DNA of 64,000 nt from the NCBI RefSeq assembly GCF_949628215.1, contig NC_134276.1:58755733-58819732 (forward strand). The letters run 5' to 3'. Position 1 is the first letter of the stretch. The number at the start of each line of letters is the position of its first letter. This document shows, in pieces, positions 47,101 to 55,700 of the stretch. Origin of the DNA: Phalacrocorax aristotelis. Taxonomy: Eukaryota > Chordata > Aves > Suliformes > Phalacrocoracidae. The notes beneath the pieces are model-generated. The model did not search any database, had not been told where the DNA came from, and was given only the letters and a program-made list of their open reading frames with translations. The position numbers were made by a program, and so were the translations under genes.

Positions 47101-49082
47101 TATTGTCCCTTCTACCTGGCACGCTTTGGCAAAACTCAGGTTCCAGAATTTTAGGAATATTTGATTTTGGAAAGGATTCACTTGGATGAGTGTATCAGCC
47201 TGTGAGATGCAATATGTCTGGTAGAAAATGACATGTTAAAACTCTGAACGCATAAAAAGAAAGAAAACAAGCAAAGTTTCAAAGTGAAAGTGGTGTAAGT
47301 GGCTGCTCTAGCTTCTGGCTGTCAGATACAAATCCTTGCTGTTAGTACTTGAAGTCTGTGTATGGAACTTTATATTAGGGTATGCTGATGTATTTGTTCA
47401 GTTTACCTTAAGCGCTCAAGGTTAGCTGATTATTTTCTTTTAATAATAAAATGGCACGTACATGTATAGATTAGTTATGTATAGCAAAGTCTTGTTTTGG
47501 CCAGGAATGACAGAAACTTAAGATGGAAAGCAGACATCTACATCAGTTAAATGATTTACCTTCAGGCTGTGGGGGAAAAATCTTAACGGTCATAGTTTTC
47601 TAAAACTATAATTTTAGCGTACCTATCTTTTGTCACATATAATAGACTTTAGTAAACCACTGTCAATATATTATATACTATAGTAGGAACTTTAAAGCCT
47701 GTGTAGTTGCTAACAGTCTGTCTGCTGCTGCTTCCCATGCTCCAGAAGAAAGACTTTTTAAATGATCTCAGTAAGCTGTTCCAGTGCCAACATCGGACAT
47801 GAGTAACATTATGGTCATAGCTAGAATTAAACATAAACTTTTTTCCTTATGCTTAGGTATCCCTAGACCAGAAATACTTCAGTGTAACGTATCAGTTTAA
47901 ATGTGTGTCAGAAATGCTGGAAGAGCACATTTAGTTTTGCAATACTCCATTATACATTGAGAGTCTAAAATGCCTAATATTATTTAAAACTAAAAACACA
48001 ACCCAAACTCGACTGGAGGAATTTGTTTTCGAATTCTTTTAGATTCTGTGAATCTGTTTTTATTTTCTTTTTTTTTTTAAGGAATGTGTGAGAAAAGGGC
48101 GTTATAATAGAGCTGAACAGAAAATATACCAAGTATAAATGAAAACAATTCTTTTTCATTTACTTCAAGTGTACTGCTATTGCGAAAGCCAATCTAAAGA
48201 CCTACAGCCAGTCACCTGCGATTTTTTTTTCCTATCAATGTCCTTCTAAAGAAAGCTGCGTGCCGGTTGCTTCCAGCTTCTCTTGATAAGTGGATAAATA
48301 CTCCCAGCCTTTTTTTAATTTTCAGTGTTTCCTACTACCATAAGAACCAGTCCCTACGGATGGTGACTTCAGAAGATAATGTCTCAGCCGAGGGCTGTGG
48401 TAGCACAGATGAGGCACACTGAGGGGCAGGAAAGCCTGGGTTTACATTTACCTGGATGGATGCTATGTACGAGCATCTATTTCTAGATAGGAGATTCTTT
48501 TTGCCCTGGGAAGTAATTTACCATTCCTTTCACTAAAGAGTAATGCCGTGTGTTGGCAGCAGAATTTTGCACGTACGCGCTTAGTGTATGTAGCATGTTA
48601 TGCCGTCACCACAGTGCCCCCTTCCCCTGAATGTGTTACTGGTGCACCAGCACCCAAAGGATACTCTCGCATTAAGGTAAGGTTCAGTTTTGCCTGAACT
48701 TTTAACTTTTAACTTCAGTGCAAAACAGAGCAAGCGGTTAGGCTACAGTTAACTTAAGGGTATCAATTGTCATTTGACCCACTTAGTTATGGGGCGTTCC
48801 CAGGAGTTTCAAACCAGTTCCGCTGGTGCTATTTAACCGGAGCTTGCCTCTGTTTAGCGTTTTAGAGCACCTCTAGTTGAACCTATGTAGGACTGTGTAT
48901 AACTGAAGCCTAGTGAACGTAAACATATGAAAGTTTAGCGTGTGCCTTCGAAGCTTGTCAGCCTGCATAAAGACAACTTCTCATTTGTTTTCTAGACATC
49001 TGGAGGACTGTGGACAGAATGCATATCACAGCTCAATGCAGATCAACAGGCAGCCATACAGGAGCTCCTGAACTCTGCTTGA
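5069..49082 (+). CDS. IPO5: Importin-5 (RanBP5 / karyopherin beta-3), complete, 26 coding exons
   Basis: Importin-5 is an importin-beta family receptor. It carries ribosomal proteins, core histones and other cargo through the nuclear pore and releases them on binding RanGTP; the yeast counterpart is Kap121/Pse1. Twenty-six exons join to 1,097 codons plus TGA with every phase consistent, the same length I recall for human IPO5, and the product is nearly identical to it by memory. It is an all-helical HEAT-repeat solenoid with no signal peptide or membrane segment. Acidic stretches lie at about residues 315-333 (Ran/cargo loop in this family), 648-655 and 815-834. The start at 5069 has G at -3 and G at +4, and gives the recalled MAAAEQ-type N terminus. 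Introns range from 84 to 5,902 nt; 23 are GT-AG, one is GC-AG (intron 12) and one is AT-AC (intron 18). The span given includes introns; exon positions are listed separately. Confidence 0.97.
5936..9845 (+). other. IPO5: Remainder of IPO5 intron 1
   Basis: AT-rich intron following the CpG-island part. Apart from the CR1 copy, no exon-like or RNA-gene signal was recognised. Confidence 0.7.
6877..7178 (-). mobile_element. CR1 LINE fragment in IPO5 intron 1
   Basis: CR1 3'-region phrases are clear in reverse orientation: GTGGAAGGGTCCTCAGGAGG, AAGCAGTGTCAGCTCTGAGG, CTTGAAAACCTCCAAGAATG and CTGCTTGACTGTCCCCATTA. The terminal octamers are decayed. The copy is 5'-truncated and non-coding. Confidence 0.9.
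9846..9926 (+). CDS. IPO5: IPO5 coding exon 2
   Basis: Residues 31-57 (ETYENIPG... to ...TTAAEE), phase 0 at both ends. Acceptor is CACAG and donor GTATGT. It completes HEAT repeat 1. Confidence 0.96.
9927..15828 (+). other. IPO5: IPO5 intron 2 (5,902 nt, the largest)
   Basis: Mostly unremarkable AT-rich DNA. A segment near 11600-12400 is richer in GC and holds an old SINE-like piece (12250-12400). No coding exon was seen. Confidence 0.7.
12250..12400. repeat. Possible ancient tRNA-derived SINE (MIR-like) remnant
   Basis: The phrase GTGACCTAGGAGTTAGAACG resembles a SINE A-box region, and AGGGCTTGAACCCGCATCTC resembles an inverted B-box/left-arm phrase seen in amniote interspersed repeats. 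Divergence is high and the family is not certain. Confidence 0.35.
15829..16021 (+). CDS. IPO5: IPO5 coding exon 3
   Basis: Residues 58-121 plus one base of Asp122. It begins [15 protein letters not shown] and ends ARNLI. Acceptor is TTCAATAG and donor GTACTT. It covers HEAT repeats 2-3 of the Ran-binding N-terminal arch. Confidence 0.97.
16524..16626 (+). CDS. IPO5: IPO5 coding exon 4
   Basis: Residues 122-155 plus two bases of Trp156 ([15 protein letters not shown]... to ...ALHIF). Acceptor is AATCTAG and donor GTAAGC. The intron on its right is only 248 nt. Confidence 0.97.
16875..16971 (+). CDS. IPO5: IPO5 coding exon 5
   Basis: Residues 156-188 ([20 protein letters not shown]... to ...QEHPS). 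Acceptor is TCCTTAG and donor GTAAGT. It ends in phase 0. Confidence 0.97.
17775..17845. repeat. A/C-rich low-complexity tract in intron 5
   Basis: Runs of A interrupted by CCC or CCCC blocks. On the minus strand this reads as repeated GGGG/TTTT blocks with quadruplex potential. Confidence 0.8.
18127..18231 (+). CDS. IPO5: IPO5 coding exon 6
   Basis: Residues 189-223 ([19 protein letters not shown]... to ...PGILQ), 35 whole codons. Acceptor is GTCTTCTAG and donor GTGAGA. Confidence 0.97.
18861..18882 (+). repeat. Poly-G run (14 G, C, 7 G) in intron 6
   Basis: Fourteen consecutive G, one C, then seven G. It is a likely intramolecular G-quadruplex former in the IPO5 pre-mRNA. Confidence 0.85.
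21013..21499 (-). mobile_element. Candidate solo LTR in IPO5 intron 6
   Basis: The 487-nt block begins TGTTACGG and ends CTGTAACA, an imperfect inverted pair of the TG...CA kind that bounds LTRs. It is richer in GC and CpG than flanking intron on its left half. On the minus strand AATAAA (21108-21113) lies about 95 nt before the end, as R/U5 requires, with a TATA-like motif near 21185. No internal viral genes remain. A target-site duplication is not clear, so the call is tentative. Confidence 0.5.
21563..21685 (+). CDS. IPO5: IPO5 coding exon 7
   Basis: Residues 224-264 ([20 protein letters not shown]... to ...LQLSLK). Acceptor is CTTTATAG and donor GTAAAG. A candidate solo LTR ends 63 nt upstream of this exon. 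Confidence 0.97.
21773..21893 (+). CDS. IPO5: IPO5 coding exon 8
   Basis: Residues 265-304 plus one base of Ile305 ([20 protein letters not shown]... to ...NIVAQA). It follows an 87-nt intron. Acceptor is GGATTGTAG and donor GTAAGT. Confidence 0.97.
22830..22905. repeat. T/G-rich low-complexity tract in intron 8
   Basis: Alternating T runs and G runs (GGGGGGGG, TTTTTTTT, GTGGGTGTG). It is the strand complement in style of the A/C tracts at 17775 and 55190. Confidence 0.75.
25379..25466 (+). CDS. IPO5: IPO5 coding exon 9 (acidic loop)
   Basis: Residues 305-333 plus two bases of Ser334. It contains the acidic stretch [20 protein letters not shown]. In importin-beta relatives an acidic loop in this region contacts RanGTP or basic cargo; that role here is inferred from the family. 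Acceptor is TTTTTTTCAG and donor GTAATT. Confidence 0.97.
25467..28322 (+). other. IPO5: IPO5 intron 9
   Basis: No exon or repeat family was recognised. A 22-nt imperfect tandem duplication lies at 27183-27226 (two units with two mismatches). Confidence 0.6.
28323..28429 (+). CDS. IPO5: IPO5 coding exon 10
   Basis: Residues 334-369 plus one base of Pro370 ([20 protein letters not shown]... to ...MLQN). Acceptor is GATGTTTAG and donor GTAAGT. Confidence 0.97.
30770..30894 (+). CDS. IPO5: IPO5 coding exon 11
   Basis: Residues 370-411 ([20 protein letters not shown]... to ...FLQDP), a classic HEAT repeat with its Asp/Arg ladder. Acceptor is CTCTGTAG and donor GTGAGT. Confidence 0.97.
30984..31073 (+). 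CDS. IPO5: IPO5 coding exon 12 (GC donor)
   Basis: Residues 412-441 ([20 protein letters not shown]... to ...KFHEK). Acceptor is TTTTTTAG. The right boundary is AAG|GCAAGT, a GC donor, because phase and homology require AAG to be followed directly by GTGATAGCA at 31158. Confidence 0.95.
31074..31157 (+). other. IPO5: IPO5 intron 12, GC-AG, 84 nt
   Basis: The shortest intron of the gene. The donor is AAG|GCAAGT and the acceptor CTGTTTCAG. Apart from the C at +2 the donor pairs perfectly with U1, the usual pattern for GC-AG introns. Confidence 0.9.
31158..31331 (+). CDS. IPO5: IPO5 coding exon 13
   Basis: Residues 442-499 ([20 protein letters not shown]... to ...KLQE), 58 whole codons. Acceptor is CTGTTTCAG and donor GTATAA. 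Introns 11 (89 nt) and 12 (84 nt) make exons 11-13 a tight cluster. Confidence 0.97.
31557..31775 (+). CDS. IPO5: IPO5 coding exon 14
   Basis: Residues 500-572 ([20 protein letters not shown]... to ...VGKEK), 73 codons. Acceptor is TTTCCAAG, a weaker AAG type, and donor GTAAGC. Confidence 0.97.
33016..33099 (+). CDS. IPO5: IPO5 coding exon 15
   Basis: Residues 573-600 ([16 protein letters not shown]... ending LEDDDPQ), 28 codons. Acceptor is ATATCTAG and donor GTATGT. Confidence 0.97.
33903..34035 (+). CDS. IPO5: IPO5 coding exon 16
   Basis: Residues 601-644 plus one base of Thr645 ([20 protein letters not shown]... to ...VALLD). Acceptor is CTTTTATAG and donor GTAGGT. Confidence 0.97.
34121..34145 (+). 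repeat. IPO5: 25-nt poly-C polypyrimidine tract of intron 16
   Basis: Twenty-five uninterrupted C lead into GTAACAG at the exon 17 acceptor. They serve as the pyrimidine tract; the run is likely length-variable. Confidence 0.9.
34153..34274 (+). CDS. IPO5: IPO5 coding exon 17
   Basis: Residues 645-685 ([20 protein letters not shown]... to ...ATACQML). It includes a second acidic insertion. The 117-nt intron upstream ends in 25 uninterrupted C followed by GTAACAG. Donor is GTGAGT. Confidence 0.97.
34798..34894 (+). CDS. IPO5: IPO5 coding exon 18 (AT donor)
   Basis: Residues 686-717 plus one base of Gly718 ([20 protein letters not shown]... to ...FYFHD). Acceptor is TGTTTCAG. There is no GT donor; the exon ends at GATG and the next bases are ATATCCTAC, a U12-type donor. 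Reading on would give [10 protein letters not shown] and soon a stop, with no similarity to importin-5. Confidence 0.94.
34895..35394 (+). other. IPO5: IPO5 intron 18, candidate U12-type AT-AC intron
   Basis: The donor ATATCCTAC matches the U12 consensus ATATCCTT through the seventh base. CCTTAAT at 35380-35386 resembles the U12 branch site CCTTAAC, and the intron ends GAAAC 8-10 nt after its adenines. No GT or AG alternative keeps the frame. The intron is 500 nt and splits codon 718 after its first base. Confidence 0.9.
35395..35567 (+). CDS. IPO5: IPO5 coding exon 19 (AC acceptor)
   Basis: Residues 718-775 ([20 protein letters not shown]... to ...MHSFAK). The exon starts right after GAAAC. 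Codon 718 is G|GT, completed by this exon's GT, which fixes the acceptor as AC rather than AG. Donor is GTAACT. Confidence 0.94.
36030..36141 (+). CDS. IPO5: IPO5 coding exon 20
   Basis: Residues 776-812 plus one base of Val813 ([20 protein letters not shown]... to ...QELRQ). Acceptor is TTTCACTAG and donor GTAAGT. Confidence 0.97.
36748..36803 (+). CDS. IPO5: IPO5 coding exon 21 (56-nt exon)
   Basis: Residues 813-831 ([19 protein letters not shown]), the smallest exon, encoding an acidic linker. Acceptor is TCAATTTAG and donor GTAAGT. The reading frame stays open across the left boundary into the intron, so the exon was delimited by splice signals and phase. Confidence 0.96.
38690..39880 (+). 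mobile_element. CR1 LINE copy with broken reverse-transcriptase ORF, in intron 21
   Basis: Recognisable pieces of the CR1 reverse transcriptase run in order. Upstream are [14 protein letters not shown]-like sequence and a VPQGS-like turn, then the catalytic-box phrase [38 protein letters not shown], and [20 protein letters not shown] near the C terminus. An internal deletion removes the stretch before the FADD box, an in-frame stop lies upstream, and at least two frameshifts follow near 39330 and 39570. The 3' end carries three diverged ATTCTATG octamers (39857-39880). It is inactive and in the same orientation as IPO5. Confidence 0.93.
40046..40168 (+). CDS. IPO5: IPO5 coding exon 22
   Basis: Residues 832-872 ([20 protein letters not shown]... 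to ...IVNLI), 41 codons. Acceptor is CCTATCAG and donor GTAAGT. The CR1 copy in the preceding intron ends about 165 nt upstream. Confidence 0.97.
40791..41010 (+). CDS. IPO5: IPO5 coding exon 23
   Basis: Residues 873-945 plus one base of Glu946 ([20 protein letters not shown]... to ...YRPFCT). Acceptor is TTGATGCAG and donor GTACGT. It belongs to the C-terminal HEAT arch. Confidence 0.97.
41011..44396 (+). other. IPO5: IPO5 intron 23
   Basis: AT-rich with no recognised exon or repeat family. A small alternating GTAC/ATAC-rich patch lies at about 43865-43905. Confidence 0.6.
44397..44625 (+). CDS. IPO5: IPO5 coding exon 24
   Basis: Residues 946-1021 plus two bases of Ser1022 ([20 protein letters not shown]... 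to ...NYLCDLIE). It is the longest coding exon, 229 nt. Acceptor is ACAACTAG and donor GTAAGG. Confidence 0.97.
44626..46172 (+). other. IPO5: IPO5 intron 24, with a GC-richer islet
   Basis: The segment at about 45540-45860 is markedly richer in GC than its surroundings and has a 129-codon open frame (45558-45947). The encoded peptide is low-information and unrecognised, so I do not call it a gene. Confidence 0.5.
46173..46314 (+). CDS. IPO5: IPO5 coding exon 25
   Basis: Residues 1022-1069 ([20 protein letters not shown]... to ...NVVRQVQ). Acceptor is TTGTAACAG and donor GTAAAT. It differs from the recalled human protein at several scattered positions, as expected for an ortholog. Confidence 0.97.
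46315..48995 (+). other. IPO5: IPO5 intron 25
   Basis: No exon or confident repeat family was recognised in this last intron. Confidence 0.6.
48996..49082 (+). CDS. IPO5: IPO5 coding exon 26 (last)
   Basis: Residues 1070-1097 and TGA ([18 protein letters not shown]... to ...LLNSA). Acceptor is TTTGTTTTCTAG. The C terminus ELLNSA matches the recalled end of vertebrate importin-5. Confidence 0.97.
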   Translation, partial: TSGGLWTECISQLNADQQAAIQELLNSA

Positions 49083-49119
49083 AGGGCCTTAATTATCATC
49101 TGCAAGAAAACTAACTCCA

Positions 49120-49125
49120 AATAAA
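49120..49125 (+). terminator. Proximal poly(A) signal AATAAA
   Basis: A canonical hexamer 38 nt past the IPO5 stop codon, with a T-rich downstream region suited to cleavage-factor binding. Use of this site would give an unusually short 3' UTR. Confidence 0.5.
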
Positions 49126-49714
49126 CGTTTACCCTATTGTTTAGGTTTCTTTTGTTTCTTTTTTGAGTAAAACCAGAACTGTAGTGCGTGTAGGCCATTC
49201 TTCTGCAACCTACAGGCAGTGGCAGCAGGAAGAAGCATTCTTTCAGAACGGTGTTTAAATCGGTTTCTATCCCACAACACGGAAGAAGTTTCCTGTAAAC
49301 CCTACAATAGCACTGAAGAGTATTTTTCTAACGGTATAAGCCATCCATACGATGGCGAAAGGGAAACAAGTTGAATCTTCTCATTAGACATAATGAATTA
49401 AGAAACAGCTTTAAGACCTTGTACTCAGCAGTAGATGTACGTTATAACAGATAAACGTTTCTCTACATCTAGTGTTAATTGTATTAATTGGAGTGTGAGT
49501 CTTTGTAGGGTAGAAAGCGTCCTTCTGCCCAACAAGTTAGTAGATCAAAAGATGAAAAACTGAAGACAAACATCGAGCATGAAGACCTCATTGATCGCAC
49601 TTTCAGATTCCCAAAACCAACTTGTACAGTGACTCAATGAGGAAAGCTGTTCAGCTTCCAGCCCTTGAATGTGAAGTCTCTTTGGCATGTCTGACAGTAT
49701 CTCATTCACTCCTC

Positions 49715-49720
49715 AATAAA
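49715..49720 (+). terminator. Distal poly(A) signal AATAAA
   Basis: A canonical hexamer followed after about 40 nt by a GT-rich stretch containing GATGTGTGGTT. This is the best-formed poly(A) site downstream of IPO5. Confidence 0.6.
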
Positions 49721-49745
49721 TGACATTGAAACACAAGAAGCTTGT

Positions 49746-52700
49746 GTAGAAGTTCAGTGATGTGTGGTTCTTTTAATTTCCTCTTGTGAAAAGATGCGAG
49801 TAACAAACTATACAAGTCATGATTTTATATTTGAAACTCTGTATATTGTTGCCTATTGCAGATTTTACGCGGTTTTGTTTCTTGACTTTTTAACAAAATT
49901 TTCACCCAAGTGTGTAGAATGGAAACTCAATGGCATTCCTTTTATGACAGTAAATTTAAATACCTTGACTTAAAAATGTGTTCCGTGTTCAGATGCAATT
50001 GCATTTCATAACCTTTTAAAATGTAGTGTTGTTCCAGCTGCAAATGCGCAACATGATCCGGCAGCCAGCGATACTGTTAGAGTAGTCTGTGTCGGCCTTA
50101 AAGCAGTCGGGTGGCTGCTCGCCTGACCTGGCAGAATCAAAAAAACTTTTCAGGTCTCCTTGGCACTACACGAGCAATACATCATTTCCCAGCTAACACA
50201 CTGGCAAACGTAAGCACGGGGTATCTGATTTCTAACAAAGGCGAGTGAAGTTTTCACACTGTTACTTTGAAGATGTTAGTATGTGCATCGATCTTTAAAA
50301 ACTGCAGTTGTTTACTGAAGTGTTCTTCAAGTCAATCTCGATAGTCTCTTAAATGTAAGGGTGTAAGTTTTCTTCCTTTACAATAAGAAAAGGTAGAACT
50401 TTACATTTAATAAATTCTCCTCTTACTAAAGAATAACCTTAGTTTTGTCTTCAAAAATGTTTCAAAAAACACCCAGTACAGAGTGAGGTGTATCAAAAAC
50501 TGCCTGGGACTGTTAGATCCAAGTGTTTGTGACATGGGCTGCCCTAACTGTATGGGTCGATGCTGTAATTTGTCTAGAGCCAGCTGAAACAGCATAACAA
50601 AGTGTCTACTGCTCCAGTTTCCACTTGGTTAAATACTGTTAATCTGGTATTTGCAGAAATTCAAGCATTCCTACATCTGGAAAATGAACTGTTAAGGATT
50701 AGATACCAGTACTGAGAGAGAACTGGTAAGTCAGGTCAGTTTTCTCAAGCACTGGTCCTGACTATAAAAATTGGGGTATTTCATATCTTTCATCTTCCCT
50801 GTTGATTTTTTAAAGTATCCTTTATTTGAATTTCCTCTCAGTCTAAAACATTTAAGTTTTTCCTTGCAGCTTGTGTTTTGTACTTCTAAAGCATCAGCCT
50901 TAGAATTTTTTTCTTTTCCCTTCTTTGGATTACCATGATGTGGAGAAAATAGTAGTACATTTGATATTTCCCTGAAACAGCATCACCTTTGGCTCTCTGT
51001 AGTGTGAGAGAGCAGCATTCTAGTTGCTCTCTTCCTTTCAGTCCAAGTAAATGAGAACAGATAGAACCAGGAGATGGGGCTGCTCTGTGCACCAGAGCCA
51101 GCATAGAGCAACTTTGGGCAGTTGCTTCTTTCTACCTTGTTACCAATCATTTTATCAAAGAAAAGGGCACAGGGTTAGGCACTGGGCACTGCCAGCCTGA
51201 CAGGTAGGTCAGTTCCAGGGAGCACCTGGAGGTCTCGTCTTGCCTTTCCCCACTGAACTTGTCAGAGTTAATGCAAAAGTTTCTGTGGTGTTTTTTCAAC
51301 TCAGGCAGGCTTTTTTTAAGCTCCACACTCCCCTTTTCACCTATTTAAAAGCTGTCTGAATAGCTAATCTTAGCCTTTCAGGTTCCTTAACTGAGGCTTA
51401 CGGGAGTACAGAATTTTTTAAGCAGTCAAGCATTCTTGATCTTCCACAGCACTGAAGTACTCTTGCCCAAACAAGGTATAGTAGAACAGTAGCTTTATCT
51501 GCAGCTATCAAAAAATAAACAGTCATCCTTAGGAAGGAGTTGAAGGAATCTAACTGCGTTACTGATCTGGGAAGGGCCATGGCTTTATTTCAACCATTTT
51601 TCCTGAGTATAGCTCCAGTTGTGCATTTGGTAAGAGATGTACCTAGCGTAGCATAAAGCGCACTGCAAACAATACCAGCGCTCTGCTGTGGCGCAGAACA
51701 AAGAGGTACCTAATCCACCCCAGACATCTGAGTAAAAGTGCTCAAAGTTGTACTCAGTAACAACAAAAAACAACTAGAAAACTCCCCACGCTTTGGACGT
51801 GATGTCCCAGCACTGTAGTTGCGTTAGCTTATTTAAGCGTCTAATAGTAACTAGGATTCACGAACACAGCTTTGAAAAGTAGCTCATCTCCCGAAGCTAA
51901 GGTGAGTTCCAGTCTAAACTCTCATCTGTTTTTACTGTTCTGAAAGTGAAATTACTTGCTTTTTGTTTGCGGCTCTAGCTTGTTCATGAAAGATATTAAT
52001 GCAGATAAATGTCTAGTCTCCTTTGCCTGGCTTTGTCTACAAGATCTCCCTGAGAACCCTGTGCAAAATCTGTAAGAAAGTGACTTGACTTCATGTTTTC
52101 AACACGAGGCTTGTGTACTGCTGCGGCATTCTGTCATTGCTTTTTCTCTGCAGAGACTTCAAAGGAATGCTGAGGGCAAGGGCTGCTATTCCCCAGCATA
52201 AGGCAGCTGTTGTGCCAAATGTCGTCTGTTGTTCTCTGCACATCTAGATCTTTCAGTCTCATGTACGGAGTACGTGCGTGAGAGTCGGACTGGTTGCACA
52301 GGTGGAATTTTCAATGAAATAAAGAATTAAGGAAGGTGAATTTCCTAATGACTCTGTGTATGCATCTGTGTACTGGGTGCGCAGCTGCCTTGGGCTCTTG
52401 AACTGGAGCCTTATTTTTGCCTTAGTGGTGTCTGCAGGGGTGCATGCATACACAGGGTCTTCCAGATACAATGAGGGTGGTATTAAAAGTAATACAGAAG
52501 TCAGGTATTTGTCACCCTGTGTTTTTTTTCAACTCTGAAGGATTTTGCTGTGCATTGGAGCAGCCTTGGCCCTTGCTATTTAATCATTCAGTCCACTCTT
52601 ACTTGCTAAGTTAGCCCATTGTGCTTACATGCGTGGGGCTTGATTGTCTCTTAAATTCTAAGAAATGCATTTGTTGTCTTCTGAGAAGCAGTAAATAGGA

Positions 52701-55700
52701 TCTAAGCTTCTGTCTAGTAGAGGTGCTTTCCCCTTTTCTGATTATCATGAAGATGTTTGTATTGCTTCGAGAAAGAACATCTCACAGGACAGCTTAACGT
52801 CTGCTCAGATTTCAGAGGTATGGGCTCAATATTGGATAAAAGTCGTGGGATTCATCTCACCCGATGCTGGATATTGGTAACAAAGTTTGTACATAAATAA
52901 TTGTCCGCAGCCCTGTTCAGTGAAGGAGAGCAGGTGTGTCTAGATGATGATAGATTTTGTCATAAGGGAGTATCTGAGACCAAAGGAGACACCATCTGAG
53001 TTGGTGCTGATAGACGAGAGATTTTTAGTCTCTCGGGTTCTTTGGGGTGGTGTTTATTATTGGCAGTTTGATGGGTCGCTGAATAGCCTCAGTAGTTGCA
53101 CTATCATGGGGCTACTTGGAAACAGTTTGATTTCCTGAAATTATTTTTGTTTCCTACTGCTGGAATTAACCAATTTAAAAAAATAACCTTTCTCTAAAAG
53201 ACAGGCCCCCTGCTGTGCCTCATCCTGTCAGTTCTGAAGGAGATTCTGCTAATTTTTGAGGTGTTCCATGGGGACAGGTAAATTACCTGCTATTTAATCC
53301 CTTTGCAAAGGTGTGATTCAGAAGATGCTTTTATTTCCAGAGGGTGTAAGCCACCTCAATCGATATCTCCCTTTGTAATCAAGTTAGATTTCTCTCTGAT
53401 TTATGTTAGCCTTAGACTAACACACTATTAACAGGTGTAACACCGAGTTGGTGCCTCTTTGCCATTGCTGAATGAGTTTTCCTCTTTCACAGGAGCCTTG
53501 TTCAGGAGATGTTACCCACTGCTATAGCCCTAGAAGCCCTAAATTTAGTTTGCTTTTAGTTCGGGAAAAGGTTTCTACAGCAGCTTTTCTGACTCAAAAG
53601 AGATACGAGGAATGGACACCCATTTAGGACATGAGTGAGCTGTGTGTTTCATATCTGAATACAAAATGCTAAGCTCAGTAACGGTATTTTCCAGTAGAAA
53701 TGTAGGTTTGTCTCATGAGTTTTAGAACTTCTTTGTATCAGAGTAGTTGTTTTTCAAAGGCGGTGTCTTGTTCCTTCACAGCCCATGAGGCCCAAATGTT
53801 TGGTCTTTACATTTGTTACATGTTCACAGATTTTTGCTTGCAGAATTAACTCTGATCTTTTAATTACCTGATAGAGAAGAAACCAAATAGCCTCTCAGCT
53901 ATTCTGAGTCTGTTTAGAAAATCAGCCTGGGGTGATGATCTCCGAGCGCTCTTGGAAGGCTGGAGTTAGTGTGAAATTCACCTCTTGGGTTTGGAGACAA
54001 GAAACAGCGATTTCTGCTCTGAGGAGAGTGTTTCTACAATCTCTGTCAGATCTGTCCTGTCATTCCAGTTCAGACCTGCGATGTAATTGTCTCTGTATGC
54101 TTTCAAGAAGGTAAGGTAGGACCTAGTGTGGTCAAGTTGCTTTTGATTTTTATGATTTTGCTTTCTCACTCAAGAGGCTGCCCGTGACCTCACTTCAGGT
54201 GCAGGGAATTTTTGCAGCTGCTAAACCGTGAAATCAAAATGTCTTTTGAGTTTAGTATTGGTACCACTCTTGGTTTAAGAATAACTTAAGCTGATATAAC
54301 AGTAGACACACACAAGTACTTGTAGTGCAGGTTCACCTATTTAGCAATAGAAACTGAAAATTCAACAGTAAGCAGTGAACGCTGTAAGGGGTGTGTGTTT
54401 GGTTTTTTTTGGAGGATGTGGTGTCATGTGTTCCTCCTAGCAGAGGAGGTTCAAAGCTCTCCTGAGGAACCACAAGAGTGATACTGGTTGCTGAAATGGA
54501 ATTTTGGAATTTGCTTCCAGAAAAGTGGGAATGATGCATGTTGGCAGACACTCCCCAGGGGACCGTTACGCAGGGGTAAATAGCGAAGTATTCCTGAGTT
54601 AGCGGTCACTGACGTGCAGTTACAAGTTTAACTTCAGTCAGTTTCGCTCAGAAGGTCGTTACTTTGCCAACACCATTCCCACTGCTTATTCCCTTTTGCA
54701 GATGGCCAGTGTCTTTTGAGGGTGAGGAAGGAGGAAAAAAGAAAGGGGATATTTCTTCAACTTACTATTTCTGCATTAAAAGTGTGACTTCTTTTTACCT
54801 AAGTAGCAACAGAAAGTTATATTTTTAATATATGTGAAGTATGTTTTTTATGTAATATATGCTGTTAACAAAACATTTTTCTTTAATAACTGCACAGTCC
54901 TATCTTGAGGTGACTGGATTAGATGTAAATTAATCAAAATTAATCATATACTATCTTCAAAACTAATGCTAATTTTCCAAGAAAAGAAGCTTAGAATAAA
55001 ACTCACATTTTGTACTCAGACCTGCAGAAAATATAATCATAACACAATATCTTGAATTGTGGAAGTTAACGTTGCCTGAATGAGTTGAAGTAAAATTGTG
55101 CAACGACACCATTTTGAAATAGCTGAGAATAAAATAGCAAGAGACGGATTTACTGGGGAGTTTTGTCTAAACAGCATCGGTATTCCTGGGGGGGAAGAAA
55201 AGGGGAAAAAAAAACCCCAGCCCAAACAAAATAAACACCAAACCCCCAAAACTGCTAAAATGAGGCCCTATCAACAGTTAGCATGAAGAAGTATGTGGAT
55301 GCAGTGGTTATACTTCACCAGTTCTGTGCTCCAGCTAAAGCTGCTTCTGGCCAGTAGATGGAGACGATACAATTGAATATTAGAAGGCCAGGCACTTGCA
55401 CTAGGGAAGTTTCATACTTTACAGTCCCTAGCTTTTTGGGAGGATGTTTCTTAATAGGACCATTTTATAGGGAGAGTGTTAAACTGTAACTTCTGCTTAC
55501 TGGAAACGTGTGCACAGAGTAGGTAGTTTGTCTCAAGAACTACCTAGAGGAAGAAAACAGAAAAGGGGGAGTGTGAAATTGATACAGGTTTCACCAGGTC
55601 TTCTCCCTATCCCCGTCTCTCCCATTATTAAAAACTCTGAATAAAGTACATGCCCATAAATACACATCTCATTGTAGAATGAGACAACTATAGCAACTTT

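Larger units (their letters stand above)
49083..49745 (+). other. IPO5: IPO5 3' UTR with tandem poly(A) signals
   Basis: AATAAA occurs at 49120-49125, only 38 nt after the stop, followed by a T-rich stretch from about 49135. A second AATAAA at 49715-49720 is followed by a GT-rich element near 49758-49775. The proposed distal end near 49745 is inferred from this spacing. A third AATAAA at 50409-50414 could extend the UTR further. Confidence 0.6.
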
